This document shows positions 26,240 to 35,635 of a DNA stretch of 64,000 nucleotides, in pieces. The stretch spans positions 194,556-258,555 of the forward strand of contig NZ_CP016451.1 in the NCBI RefSeq assembly GCF_001713395.1. Direction: 5' to 3'. The stretch comes from Sinorhizobium sp. RAC02 (GTDB lineage Bacteria; Pseudomonadota; Alphaproteobacteria; Rhizobiales; Rhizobiaceae). The notes under the pieces were generated by a model. The model made no database searches. It saw only the letters and a list, made by a program, of their open reading frames with translations, and was not told the origin of the DNA. Every line of letters begins with the position of its first letter. Within the stretch, counting starts at the first letter, position 1. The position numbers and the translations under genes are program-made.

Positions 26240-27790
26240 ATGAAAACATCGTCCATCTACCTCACCACCTCGATACCCTATGTCAATTCCTCACCGCATG
26301 TCGGGTTCGCACTCGAGCTCGTACAGGCCGATGCATATGCTCGCCATTTCCGGCTCCTTGGCAAGGATGTTCGGTTTCAGTGTGGGACCGATGACAACAG
26401 CCTTAAAAACGTGCGAGCGGCAGAAGCCGTGGGACGGCCTGTTGCAGATTTTGTCGCTGCCAACGGCGACAGCTTCGAACGGCTCGGCAGACAGCTTGAC
26501 ATCTCCAACGATGAGTTCGTTCGCACGTCGTACGATCCAAGACACGTCGCTTGCGTCCACTCGCTCTGGAATGCCTGCACCGCCAGTGGCGATCTTTATC
26601 GCAAGGCTTACGAAGGCTTCTATTGCGTGGGCTGCGAGCAGTTTTACGAACCATCGGAACTCGATGACGGGAAATGCCACGAGCACGGCGTGGCGCTTGA
26701 ACTCATTCGGGAAGAAAACTGGTTTTTCCGCCTTTCCCGATACGGCGACGGGATCCTTGATCTGATCGAATCAGAAAAGATTCAGATTAAGCCTGCGCAT
26801 AGACGCAACGAAATCGTCGCTTTGCTTCGGCGCGGAGTGACGGATATCAGCGTGTCGCGCAGCGCAGAACGGGCGCGTGGATGGGGCGTGCCGGTCCCCG
26901 GCAGCGACGAGGTCGTCTACGTCTGGTTTGATGCGCTCGCCAATTACTTGACCGGCCTCGGGCACGGATCTGACGATTTGATCTATCAGCGCTACTGGGC
27001 CGGTGATGGCGAACGCCTCCATTTCGTCGGAAAGGGCATCTCAAAATTCCATGCCATCTATTGGCCGGCAATATTGTTATCCGCCGGTCTACCCCTGCCC
27101 TCATCCATTTTCGTACACGGCTATCTTACGGTGGATGGCAGGAAAATCGGCAAGTCGGCCGGAAACGGAATTTCCCCTGAGCGCCTTATTGAGACGTACG
27201 GCACACCGGATGCACTCAGATACTATCTGCTTCGACACATACGCTCCGGAGATGACGGCGATTTTTCCGAAGAGCGGCTGGAGGCCGCATGGTCGGGGGA
27301 ACTTGGCGGACAACTCGGAAACCTGGCGAACCGGGTGCTAACACTTCTCGGCAATGCTTTCGACGGGGTCACACCTCAAGTCCTGGACAGTGCGCTGGTG
27401 CGGCAAGCGTCAGGACTTTACGAAAGAGTTCATCAGGCTTTCGACAATTATGAGCTTCATGTGGGCCTTGCCGAGATTTTTGCCTATCTGGGCGAGGCGA
27501 ACAGGGAATTCACGAGGCAGACCCCCTGGGCGGATGCGAAAGCACTGCTCGGACACATTGAAACAGACGAGCGAGCCGCGATCGCGCGTCGCCTCGGGGC
27601 CACATTGGCGGAGCAGGTCCACGGCCTTGCCATCGTAGCGCGTTGTCTTCTGCCTTTCCTGCCGAGAGCGGCGGCCGAATTGCACGACAAACTTGGCCTT
27701 GTAGCGCCGGCAAGATACGACGTCCCCTTAGAGGTATCAGGCGGCAGCACGTGGCCTGGCACAGTTATGTTTCCGCAACGGGGGGCTTAG
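26240..27790 (+). CDS. metG: Methionine--tRNA ligase, probable second copy
   Basis: A 516-residue class I synthetase. The HIGH-like signature is PHVGF at residues 19-23. The KMSKS-like signature is KIGKS near residue 300, in DGRKIGKSAGN. A zinc-knuckle-like insert occurs at CVGCEQFYEPSE...KCHEHG, and WFDALANYLTGLG and FVGKGISKFHAIYWP are typical MetRS blocks. The anticodon-binding helical domain is present; the C-terminal tRNA-binding appendage is absent, as in many alphaproteobacterial forms. HVGF and KIGKS both deviate from the commonest consensus, suggesting a paralogue. GAGAGGA precedes the ATG. Its leader/attenuator suggests induction by Met-tRNA shortage. Whether another metG exists is not visible here. 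Confidence 0.88.
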   Translation: MKTSSIYLTTSIPYVNSSPHVGFALELVQADAYARHFRLLGKDVRFQCGTDDNSLKNVRAAEAVGRPVADFVAANGDSFERLGRQLDISNDEFVRTSYDPRHVACVHSLWNACTASGDLYRKAYEGFYCVGCEQFYEPSELDDGKCHEHGVALELIREENWFFRLSRYGDGILDLIESEKIQIKPAHRRNEIVALLRRGVTDISVSRSAERARGWGVPVPGSDEVVYVWFDALANYLTGLGHGSDDLIYQRYWAGDGERLHFVGKGISKFHAIYWPAILLSAGLPLPSSIFVHGYLTVDGRKIGKSAGNGISPERLIETYGTPDALRYYLLRHIRSGDDGDFSEERLEAAWSGELGGQLGNLANRVLTLLGNAFDGVTPQVLDSALVRQASGLYERVHQAFDNYELHVGLAEIFAYLGEANREFTRQTPWADAKALLGHIETDERAAIARRLGATLAEQVHGLAIVARCLLPFLPRAAAELHDKLGLVAPARYDVPLEVSGGSTWPGTVMFPQRGA

Positions 27791-27944
27791 CTCTCCTCCG
27801 CTTCTGCCAACAATGAGGCGATTTCGCCGTATCCATAAGGCATAGCCAGCTTCGCCGGCGCTTTAGACCAAACGTCGACGTTCACGAGCCCTGTTCCGTG
27901 ATCCGGAGTGGTGGTGTTTTGAGGGGCACCACAATTGACATCTG

Positions 27945-28205
27945 GTGCCTGGGAACAGAATCTCCGTCCTTATCTGCGATCAAGGCATCGGCATAGCGGG
28001 GGAACTTCATTCACGCATTTTCGAGCCATTTTATCTCGTGAACCCGCAAGGATCCGGGGCTGGTCTCGGTTTGAGCATGGTCAACGAGATTATTGAAAAG
28101 CATGGTGGCTTTATAGATCTCAGGTCAACACCTTGCCAAGGAAGTGTCTTCGCTATTCGCTGGCACCATGCGCTGCGGATCGAAAGGCATCGTCAAGACC
28201 TCTAG
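27945..28205 (+). pseudogene. C-terminal fragment of a sensor histidine kinase
   Basis: About 86 residues contain the end of an HATPase domain: VLICDQGIGI (G1 box), RIFEPFY (F box) and GAGLGLSMVNEIIEKHGG (G2 box), then the closing strand. The frame is closed by TGA just upstream, and no H box or N box is present, so this is a truncated remnant. The 5' part is not found in the flanking sequence. Confidence 0.75.
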
Positions 28206-28299
28206 ATCCGGCCTTTCGTGACGCATGGTACATGGGATATCCCCCTTGGCCGCGCAAAGTCTCCGAGCTTCGGGCCTCCCAGATAATGGGCGCTCCTGC

Positions 28300-28380
28300 T
28301 CAGTGATGGACAACCCAGCCAACGGTGATGATGACAGCCAGAGCCGCGCCCATGGAAATCTGAAATACGGATAATGTCAT
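28300..28380 (-). CDS. Possible 26-residue membrane peptide
   Basis: From ATG 28380 the frame encodes MTLSVFQISMGAALAVIITV followed by GWVVHH and a stop, a single hydrophobic helix. There is no convincing ribosome binding site, and it lies downstream of the zinc-type dehydrogenase. It could be a small membrane protein or chance; I do not recognise a family. Confidence 0.25.
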   Translation of the reverse strand: MTLSVFQISMGAALAVIITVGWVVHH

Positions 28381-28468
28381 TATGCTTTGCCCATGTCTTT
28401 GAGACACCTGATGTTCCGGCGGGCCGCTATTCTGCCCACCGGACTTCTGATCGGGCCTTGACGTCTGT

Positions 28469-29488
28469 TCAGGCAAAGCCTTCAAGCACGACCTTGCCAA
28501 TCGTTGATCCGCTTTCGAGCTGCTCGTGAGCCTTCTTCAAATTTGCCGCGTTGATTTTACCGAAGTTGTTCGTGGCGGTTGTTCTAATCCTTCCATTATC
28601 GACGGCGGCCGATATCTCGTTCAAAATACGCTCCTGCTCGTCCATGTCCGGTGTGCCATAGATGGCGCGAGTGAACATAAGCTCATGGTGGATCGAGACG
28701 GCTTTCCGCTTGAACGCCATGATGTCAAAGCCCGATGGATCATCGATGAGGCAGAAACGACCCTGCGGCGCAATCAGTTCGACAATGTCATCAACATGCT
28801 GCGCGGTCTGGGTCGTTGAGAAAACGAACGCCGGAGCGCCGATGCCCAGTGCCGCGATCTGGCTGGCGAGTGGCTTCGAGTGATCAACGACATGATGCGC
28901 ACCTTGCGACTTGACGAACTCCCGCGTTTCCGGACGCGAAGCCGTTGCAATGACGGTCAGGTCGGTAAACTGCCGAGCGATCTGAATGGCGATCGACCCA
29001 ACTCCGCCGGCACCTCCGATGATCAGGACGGCGGGAGCAGCGCCGGGAACCGGCTTCTTCACATCCAGACGGTCAAAGAAGGCCTCCCATGCCGTCAACG
29101 ACGTCAGCGGCAGCGCCGCGGCTTCGGCCCACCCGAGCTTCGACGGCTTTTTGCCGACTATACGCTCGTCAACCAGATGGAATTCGGCGTTTGCACCCGG
29201 ACGCGTAACAGAACCCGCATACCAGACCTCGTCTCCGACTTTGAAGCTAGTGACTTCGTTGCCGACCTCCGCGACGATACCCGTCGCGTCCCAACCAATG
29301 ACTTTCCATTCAGAACCGGCGTCTGGTGAAGCGCTACGACGAACCTTGTAGTCGACGGGATTGACCGAAATCGCTTTCACTTGGACAAGGATATCCCGGC
29401 CTTCGGGCTGCGGCTTTGGCAGTTCGATGTCGATGAGCGAATCCCGGTCGCAAATCGGCGAAGGTATCTTGTATCCGATGGCTTTCAT
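28469..29488 (-). CDS. Zinc-type alcohol dehydrogenase-like protein (MDR)
   Basis: A 339-residue MDR enzyme of the TIGR02817 type. The start MKAIGYKIPSPI is preceded by GGAGACAC. The GroES-like half contains VKAISVNPVDYKVR and WDATGIVAEVGNEV, and the Rossmann half VLIIGGAGGVGSIAIQIARQ. Unlike classical ADHs the structural zinc cysteines are missing. Family members act on quinones or enones. It is the most downstream of a run of leftward oxidoreductase genes, separated from the next by 139 bp. Confidence 0.88.
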   Translation of the reverse strand: MKAIGYKIPSPICDRDSLIDIELPKPQPEGRDILVQVKAISVNPVDYKVRRSASPDAGSEWKVIGWDATGIVAEVGNEVTSFKVGDEVWYAGSVTRPGANAEFHLVDERIVGKKPSKLGWAEAAALPLTSLTAWEAFFDRLDVKKPVPGAAPAVLIIGGAGGVGSIAIQIARQFTDLTVIATASRPETREFVKSQGAHHVVDHSKPLASQIAALGIGAPAFVFSTTQTAQHVDDIVELIAPQGRFCLIDDPSGFDIMAFKRKAVSIHHELMFTRAIYGTPDMDEQERILNEISAAVDNGRIRTTATNNFGKINAANLKKAHEQLESGSTIGKVVLEGFA

Positions 29489-29627
29489 GTGTGTCTCCAT
29501 TTCGGCGTCTGTGACGTCACTTGTTTGTCTTCCTGCGTTCGCCCGAGCACTGGAAGGAGCTGACTGGCCCCTTCCTTGCCCTTCGATGGAACATGCTTCG
29601 TTGCTCGCATGGCGGAGGTTGCTCGTG

Positions 29628-29957
29628 TTAGCCGGCGGCATCACCATTTTCATGATCGGTTGCGGCAAAGGCGCCGCCCTCGAGATGATAGACCGTCGGT
29701 TCCTTCGAGAAGTATTCCTGTATGGCGCTCATGAACCCCTCATGGTCTTCGCTCGCTTCGAAGCCTGGAGTATGATCCTCAAGCGAGCGCCATCGCACGA
29801 CTAGGTTGAAGACCTCCGGCGTTTCGATCCCCTGGGCCAGAACATGGCCGCGGTACCCTTGCGCACGCGTGAGCAGAGGAACAACGTCCTCGAATGCCTG
29901 CCTGAACTCTGTGATTTTGTCGTTGTAGACAGGCAGCACGGCGATCTCGTAAATCAT
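29628..29957 (-). CDS. Antibiotic biosynthesis monooxygenase (ABM)-like protein
   Basis: A 109-residue dimeric alpha+beta-barrel protein: [44 protein letters not shown] and SLEDHTPGF are the ABM/NIPSNAP-like strands and helices. Such proteins can be cofactor-free quinone-forming monooxygenases or stress-responsive YgiN-like enzymes. The ATG overlaps the stop of the upstream MDR gene (ATGA), so the two form a unit with quinone chemistry as a common theme. Confidence 0.8.
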   Translation of the reverse strand: MIYEIAVLPVYNDKITEFRQAFEDVVPLLTRAQGYRGHVLAQGIETPEVFNLVVRWRSLEDHTPGFEASEDHEGFMSAIQEYFSKEPTVYHLEGGAFAATDHENGDAAG

Positions 29958-30940
29958 GGTTGCACCTTTGTGTCGGCCGACGGATGAACGGCAATCGCGA
30001 TTTTGCCCCGCAAACCGTTGTTGGGTTTTTCGAGCAGCGCATGGGCAAGCGGAAGGTCGGCGAGCGAATAGACGGCGCCTACGTGCGGCCGCAGCTGACC
30101 GCGTTCCACCAGTGTACTCAGCTCGTCGAGCTTGCCTTGGTTCTGCCGCGTGAAGACGAAGTGGTAGCTCGCGTTCTTACCCCATGCCTCAATGAGGTTC
30201 TGCGGCTGTGCAATGTCCACGGTCGAGACAACACGGCCAAGTTGCGCGAGCACCTTCGGGCTGTGGGACAATGTGTCGCCGCCGAGGGTGTCGAACACAA
30301 CGTCTACTCCGAGGCCTTCGGTTTCTCGCATGATGGCATCGACATAATCTTCTTTCCTGTAGTCAATGACGACGTCCGCTCCGACACTTCGCGCAAACTC
30401 GAAGTTTTCTTCGCGCACGGTAGTGAAGACCTTCGCACCGATGGCTTTCGCGACCTGGATAGCCACATGCCCTACCCCTCCCGCGCCACCATGGATCAGG
30501 ATGCTTTCTCCCACCCTGAGGGCAGCACGCGAGACAAGGGCTTCCCAGGCTGTTCCGCCGACCAGGCTGAGGCTGGCGGCTTCCAGATGGCTGAGCGCGC
30601 TGGGCTTCCTTCCAATGATATTCTCGTTTGCGACGTGGTATTCGGCATAACTTCCCGGCCCGTCGAATATTTGCGGCGTGTACCAGACCTCGTCTCCGGG
30701 AGAGAACGTCGTTACGCCCGGACCGACGGCTTCGACTACACCAGAAACGTCATGACCGGTAATTGCCGGCAACGGCACCAGGTCGCGATAGTCGCCTCGC
30801 CGAACCTGGTAGTCCAGGGGATTGATCGAGGTGGCATGGACCCGCACCAGAACCTGTCCCACCTGAGGAACCGGCTTTGACACGTCGGAAAGCTAAAAGG
30901 CTTCCGGACCACCAAAGGAGTTGAGTATCATCGCTTTCAT
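29954..30940 (-). pseudogene. MDR quinone oxidoreductase with one in-frame TAG near its start
   Basis: From ATG 30940, with AGAGGA upstream, the frame reads MKAMILNSFGGPEAF then TAG (30893-30895) and continues [20 protein letters not shown] to a normal MDR end at 29954. The intact paralogue at 32155-33150 reads DAFELRDV here, so the TAG replaces a glutamate codon. A GTG-type restart at 30883 would lack the first beta strand. The downstream body is intact: [33 protein letters not shown]. Functional status depends on read-through, or a restart could give a shorter protein. Confidence 0.78.
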
Positions 30941-31092
30941 CGAAAATCCTCTCTTCACGTGATACCGTGGCGCTTACCGCCCGGTTTGTGTGTTGAATTG
31001 CTGAGCACAGGCAGCTGCCTGCCTGATGCGTTGTCGGGATCCTGTGCGCATGAGCATGCGAGTACCGCACTCACTGACAGTGGCTTTGCGCC

Positions 31093-32082
31093 TCATCTCG
31101 CAGCGATCCTGAAATGCGGAATGACTTCAGTTCCGATCTCATCGAGAACATCGGCGACAGGTCTCTTGCTGAACTTGAGGTTCAGTGCGACGTGGTTGAT
31201 CCCATATGAGCGCAGGGCGTCCAATAGGTCGGCCAGCTGCCGTCGCCCGACCCGATATCCGAGATGGATTGAGCTGGGCGGCGTATCCGGATCTGCGGCC
31301 AGATCGACATAAAGCGATTGCGCAATCGGTTTGAATTCTGCTCCGGCGTGATCAAGTGCTTCGCGCCAGCGTTTGGCGACCTGCGCTTGCTGACCCATGT
31401 CCCGCGGGTAAGTAAGCCAGCCATCGCTGCGTTGCGCGATCCACTCCAGCGATTGCTGGCTCTGCCCGGTGACGAGAGTGGGCAGCCTGGGCGAGAACGG
31501 TTTGGGCACGAGGTCGCCACCGCCCGTAAGCCGGCCATAATGCGCCGACGCGTAGACGGGAAAACGCTTCGTCAGCAACGTCTCTACATAGTCGAACGCG
31601 TCACGGAAGAGTTCGCCACGAAGGTCGGCATCCCGGCGATATGCTGGGTACTCGACCGGGCGGTCGCCCGAAGCCACGCCAAATACGAAACGTCCGCCGG
31701 ATAGGCGATCGAGCGACGCCGCCGCCTTGGCGACATCGATCGGGTGATGAAGCGGCAGGATGACGGCGCCCGTAGCGAGTGCGATAGTGGACGTGCTTGC
31801 CGCGATCGTCGCGAGCCAGACGAAAGGATCGTAAATCTGGCCCAGATCGCCGAAGGTCGGGTCGTTCAGCGGCACATCCCGCGCCCAGAGCGCGGCAAAG
31901 CCGAGACGCTCGGCTTGCTGGGCGAGCTCGATCTGGTCGCGCATGGCCGGCTCGGGTCCGTCGAAAGATTCGATTGGGAAATAGACGCCGACCGTCAACT
32001 GCTCCGGCGCGAACATGGACGCATAGCCACGGCCGAAAGGGTTAGGTCCGCCCCTTGCGGCCGGTGATGGGTTAATGGTCAT
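31093..32082 (-). CDS. LLM class oxidoreductase (TIGR03571-like)
   Basis: A 329-residue luciferase-like flavoprotein, distinct from the two close paralogues at 9247 and 38428. Visible blocks are LTVGVYFPIESFDGP, ERLGFAALWARDVPLND, TGAVILPLHHPIDVAKAAASLDRLSGGRFVFGVASGD and LVTGQSQQSLEWIAQRSDGW. It lies between two MDR quinone oxidoreductases on the same strand, 73 bp downstream of one and 152 bp upstream of the other. An FMN-dependent oxygenase or reductase role is expected. Confidence 0.88.
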   Translation of the reverse strand: MTINPSPAARGGPNPFGRGYASMFAPEQLTVGVYFPIESFDGPEPAMRDQIELAQQAERLGFAALWARDVPLNDPTFGDLGQIYDPFVWLATIAASTSTIALATGAVILPLHHPIDVAKAAASLDRLSGGRFVFGVASGDRPVEYPAYRRDADLRGELFRDAFDYVETLLTKRFPVYASAHYGRLTGGGDLVPKPFSPRLPTLVTGQSQQSLEWIAQRSDGWLTYPRDMGQQAQVAKRWREALDHAGAEFKPIAQSLYVDLAADPDTPPSSIHLGYRVGRRQLADLLDALRSYGINHVALNLKFSKRPVADVLDEIGTEVIPHFRIAAR

Positions 32083-32154
32083 GGTGCTTCTTTCCTGGAA
32101 CAGGCTGGCCGGGGGATAAGCCCCGACCGTCCGTGTGACATTGCAGATGCCGGG

Positions 32155-33150
32155 TTAGGCACTCGCCTCGCCCGATACGTCGATCACGACCTTGCCGCGC
32201 AAGCCTCGCGCAGACCCGTTTTCCAACAGCTCGTGGGCTTCACCGATGCGGGCAAGCGGCAGTGTGGCGCCTATTACGGGCTTGACCAGACCGCGCTCGA
32301 CCAAGTCCGTGAGCGCGTCGAGCTTGCCGCGATTTTGTCGGGTGAACACAAAATGATAGGCTGCGTTCTTCCCCCAGGCTTCAATGAGGTTCTGCGGCTG
32401 AGCGATATCGACGAGGCTGACTACGCGGCCGGCATCCGCTAGCGCGTGCGGGCTTCGCGTGAGTGTGTCGCCGCCGATCGTGTCGAAAATCACGTTCACG
32501 CCTTCGCCTCCAGTCAGCCGGCCGACCGCCTCCACATAATCTTCCGCCGTGAAGTCGATCGCCTCGTCGGCGCCGAGCGAGCGAACGAAGTCGTGGTCGC
32601 GGGCGAGTGCTGTCGTGATTACTCGTGCGCCCATCGCCTTGGCGACCTGCACCGCAATCGTGCCGACACCGCCCGCACCGCCGTGGATGAGGATCGTTTC
32701 GCCGGCCCGCAGCTGCGCGCGCTGGCTGAAGGCTTCCCAAACAGTGCCGCCAACGAGCGTCAGGCTTGCAGCCTCAAGGTGTGTCAGATTCCGGGGCTTT
32801 CGGCCGATAAGCTCGACGTCGGCGATGTGTTGCTCGGCATACGAACCCGCGCCGCCGAAGATCTTTGGCGTGTAATAGACCTCATCACCGACTGCGAACT
32901 CGTGAACGCCGGAGCCCAGCTCCTCGATCACGCCGGAGATGTCATGCCCGGTGATTGCAGGCAAGGGAACGTAGTCTTTGTAGTCGCCGCGGCGGATCTG
33001 GTAGTCGAGGGGATTGATTGCGGTGGCATGCACCCGCACCCGTACTTGGCGAGGACCGACTTCCGGCACCTCCACGTCGCGCAGTTCGAACGCGTCAGGG
33101 CCGCCGAAACGAGTGAGGACGGCTGCTTTCATGGTCTTGGTTATGGTCAT
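32155..33150 (-). CDS. NADP-dependent MDR quinone oxidoreductase
   Basis: A 331-residue protein, close paralogue of the interrupted gene at 29954-30940. It has [58 protein letters not shown] and the Rossmann loop [20 protein letters not shown]. Zinc ligands are absent. It is divergent from the LysR gene at 33291, 140 bp apart, the usual LysR-target layout, so that regulator probably controls it and the leftward LLM gene. Confidence 0.9.
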   Translation of the reverse strand: MTITKTMKAAVLTRFGGPDAFELRDVEVPEVGPRQVRVRVHATAINPLDYQIRRGDYKDYVPLPAITGHDISGVIEELGSGVHEFAVGDEVYYTPKIFGGAGSYAEQHIADVELIGRKPRNLTHLEAASLTLVGGTVWEAFSQRAQLRAGETILIHGGAGGVGTIAVQVAKAMGARVITTALARDHDFVRSLGADEAIDFTAEDYVEAVGRLTGGEGVNVIFDTIGGDTLTRSPHALADAGRVVSLVDIAQPQNLIEAWGKNAAYHFVFTRQNRGKLDALTDLVERGLVKPVIGATLPLARIGEAHELLENGSARGLRGKVVIDVSGEASA

Positions 33151-33290
33151 GGCGATATCCTTTCAACAGTAGCTTTGACGGGCTCACCAACCATGGCGCC
33201 GTCTCGATTGCTCCTATTTGATCTATCGAGATTGCTTTCGGTAGCAGCCCGTTTTAGGATCAGTTTCAACAAAATTTTGAAAGTCAGGTT

Positions 33291-34217
33291 ATGGACGTGG
33301 ACGATTTAAATCTCTTTGTGCGCATCGCCCAGTTGCACAGCATCAGCGCGGCAGCACGCGACCTGGGTCTCACGCCAGCGGGAGCGAGTGCACGGCTGGC
33401 CGCGCTTGAGAAAAAGCTCAGTGCTAGGCTTCTCCATCGCACGACCCGACAAGCGACGTTGACCGAGGACGGTATCGCCTTCCTGCCACATGCAGAACAT
33501 GTCGTGCATGCGGCAGAATCTGCACGGGCGGCTCTTGGGCGAGAGCAAGCTGCGCCTCGCGGCACGTTGCGCGTAGCGGCCCCCGCCTCGTTCGCGCGGA
33601 TGCATATTGTGCCGGGTCTGCCTGACTTCTGCAGCCAATATCCCGACTTGGCGCTTGATTTGCGCATCTCGGACAGCATCGTTGACCTGGTCGAAGGCGC
33701 TTTTGATGTCGCCGTCCGTTATACCGAGCCAAGCGACTCGTCCTTCGTCGCGCGGCGGCTGGCCCCCGACAATCGCGTGCTGGTTGCGTCGCCCGACTAT
33801 CTTGAGCAACGTGGCCACCCCGAGACGCCTGATGATCTATCGAAACATGCCTGCCTCGTCGTCGGCACGCTGGATCTCTGGACGTTCCGAGGGAACGCTG
33901 CGGAGGTGATCGAGCGACGTGTTACTCCGAGCCTGCGCATCAATGACGGCAGCGCGGTGCGCGACGCAGCTTCTGCCGGGCTTGGCATCGCTCTGATGGC
34001 AACGTGGTGCGCATCGGACGAGTTGCGATCTGGCACCCTCGTGCCAGTGCTTCCCGAATACCCGCTGATCTCAACGCAGACGCTTTGGGCGCTGTATCCA
34101 AGCTCTCGCGAACTGGCACCGAAAGTGAGAGTGTTCATCGACTGGCTCATCCATCGGTTTGGTCATCAACCGTACTGGGATCGTGGGCTGGAGAGGATCC
34201 TTAGTAACCGTCGATGA
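33291..34217 (+). CDS. LysR family transcriptional regulator (distinct lineage)
   Basis: A 308-residue LysR regulator: MDVDDLNLFVRIAQLHSISA, LGLTPAGASARLAALEKKL as the helix-turn-helix, LLHRTTRQATLTEDG, then the effector domain. It is less similar to the four close paralogues and lacks their SKSMVSR recognition helix. It is divergent from the MDR gene at 33150 and no copy of the 21-bp element lies between them, so it should use a different operator. Confidence 0.9.
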   Translation: MDVDDLNLFVRIAQLHSISAAARDLGLTPAGASARLAALEKKLSARLLHRTTRQATLTEDGIAFLPHAEHVVHAAESARAALGREQAAPRGTLRVAAPASFARMHIVPGLPDFCSQYPDLALDLRISDSIVDLVEGAFDVAVRYTEPSDSSFVARRLAPDNRVLVASPDYLEQRGHPETPDDLSKHACLVVGTLDLWTFRGNAAEVIERRVTPSLRINDGSAVRDAASAGLGIALMATWCASDELRSGTLVPVLPEYPLISTQTLWALYPSSRELAPKVRVFIDWLIHRFGHQPYWDRGLERILSNRR

Positions 34218-34303
34218 CACGTGGTTTACGACTGACATGCGCGTCAGGCCTGCGAAGCAACCACGCCTGCCGAAAGAGCTCGCACTCAGTGGCCGTTTTT
34301 GGC

Positions 34304-34750
34304 TCAGAACGTACGAGCAAGGCGGGCATCCACAGAATGCCTGTTCCCACCCCGCACGCTAAAGAAGAGGAAAATCGCTGTCCAAAGAAGTGACTTCTCT
34401 GAGCCGGCAAGCCCTTCTGCCTTAACGACCCCATGGAAATAGACGGTCACGAGGAGGACGAACATCGCCGCGAACGACGCCGGCCGTGTCAGCAGACCAA
34501 TCGCGATAAGAATACCGCCAAAGAACTCGGTCGCAGCGAGCAGTGGCGACCAGAAGAAACCTGGGTAAAATCCGATACTTTCAACCAGGTCTGCCGTGCT
34601 GAACGGGTCTGTGATCTTACCGTAACCATGCGTTACGAGCAGAACCCCTGCAGTGAAGCGCAAAATGGTTTCCACAATTTGATCAAGCGAAGAATAAACG
34701 GATGCGAACGCTGGAAAGAACAGGCGGGTAGGCTGAAGCTGCTGGTTCAT
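34304..34750 (-). CDS. DoxX family membrane protein
   Basis: A 148-residue protein with four hydrophobic segments. RFTAGVLLVTHGYGKI is the first DoxX helix; FFWSPLLAATEFFGGILIAIGLLTRPASFAAMF follows in two parts, and an exposed basic tail. DoxX-like proteins are inner-membrane components sometimes linked to oxidative stress and thiol metabolism. It converges with the LysR gene. No further assignment is possible. Confidence 0.85.
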   Translation of the reverse strand: MNQQLQPTRLFFPAFASVYSSLDQIVETILRFTAGVLLVTHGYGKITDPFSTADLVESIGFYPGFFWSPLLAATEFFGGILIAIGLLTRPASFAAMFVLLVTVYFHGVVKAEGLAGSEKSLLWTAIFLFFSVRGGNRHSVDARLARTF

Positions 34751-34969
34751 CGTTAACCTATGGATGTGATGTAAACTTGGATTTCAATTTGCGTCTTCGG
34801 GAGGCGGTGCAGAACGCTCTCTGACGGCGATATCGATGCATTAGGTAAGATCGGTCTGGTAAAACAAAAAAACTGACAAGCTGCCCCCCGCTTGTTCGCA
34901 TCCGATAGCGACATGTTTTCGAGAACATCAGAACTAGCCGAGCAGCGGATTGCAAGCGAGCCCTATGTG

Positions 34970-34990
34970 GTTCCCCTTTGTGCGACACAG
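34970..34990 (+). promoter_or_regulatory. Repeated 21-bp operator-like element, site F
   Basis: GTTCC (34970-34974) and GCGACACAG (34982-34990) match the element exactly, 118 bp upstream of the SnoaL-like gene at 35109. It differs from site E at a single base, suggesting recent duplication or strong constraint. Confidence 0.7.
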
Positions 34991-35108
34991 TTTCTCGGGA
35001 TGCAGGCTTTCAGAGACAGACCCGTATCGATATCCTGTGACCACCTCTCGCACCTGTGCCTGAACGATTTAAAGCTTTCAAAAATTTGCCGCATCAAGTG
35101 GAGAACGC

Positions 35109-35537
35109 ATGCCCGATAAACACATACGAAAATTTTTCACAAGCTATATTGATGTTCTAAACACACACGATTTTCAAAGGCTTGGCGAGTTCATGCATGA
35201 TGAGCTTCTCGTGAATGGGCAAAGGGTGACCCTGAGTCAGATGATCACTGAACTCGAGGGACACATCGACGCGGTTCCGGATCTAGTCTGGCAGGTTGAA
35301 GAGATCGCTGTCGAAGGTAATCAGGTTGCCGCCCGGCTGCTCAACAGGGGAACCCCCGTGAAGGAGTGGCTTGGCTCTCTGCCAAATGGCTCGCGCGTTG
35401 AGTTCGCGGAGCACCTGTTTCACAAAGTTCTCGATGGCCGTTTCTTCGAGCAGAACTTCCTGCTCGATGCATGGTCGGTGCAAAAGCAGCTTGCTTCACT
35501 CGCCGGGAAAAACCCGTCGAGCGAGGGCCAAAGCTAA
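35109..35537 (+). CDS. SnoaL-like ester cyclase family protein
   Basis: A 142-residue NTF2-fold protein with KFFTSYIDVLNTHDFQRLGEFMHDELLVNG, the ITELEGHIDAVPDLVWQVEE strand-helix and a closing FLLDAWSVQKQLASL. It fits the ester cyclase/SnoaL group acting on polyketide-like or small cyclic substrates. GTGGAGAACGC precedes the ATG. Its promoter holds site F at the standard spacing. It is convergent with the GST gene. Confidence 0.84.
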   Translation: MPDKHIRKFFTSYIDVLNTHDFQRLGEFMHDELLVNGQRVTLSQMITELEGHIDAVPDLVWQVEEIAVEGNQVAARLLNRGTPVKEWLGSLPNGSRVEFAEHLFHKVLDGRFFEQNFLLDAWSVQKQLASLAGKNPSSEGQS

Positions 35538-35635
35538 CGGCGTCGCCATTGGTAACAAATGCTTTTCACTCGCCTGATGCAACCGAACTTGGCGCACCAC
35601 ACATCGATTATGGTTTTACGATGGGGGCAAGCCCC

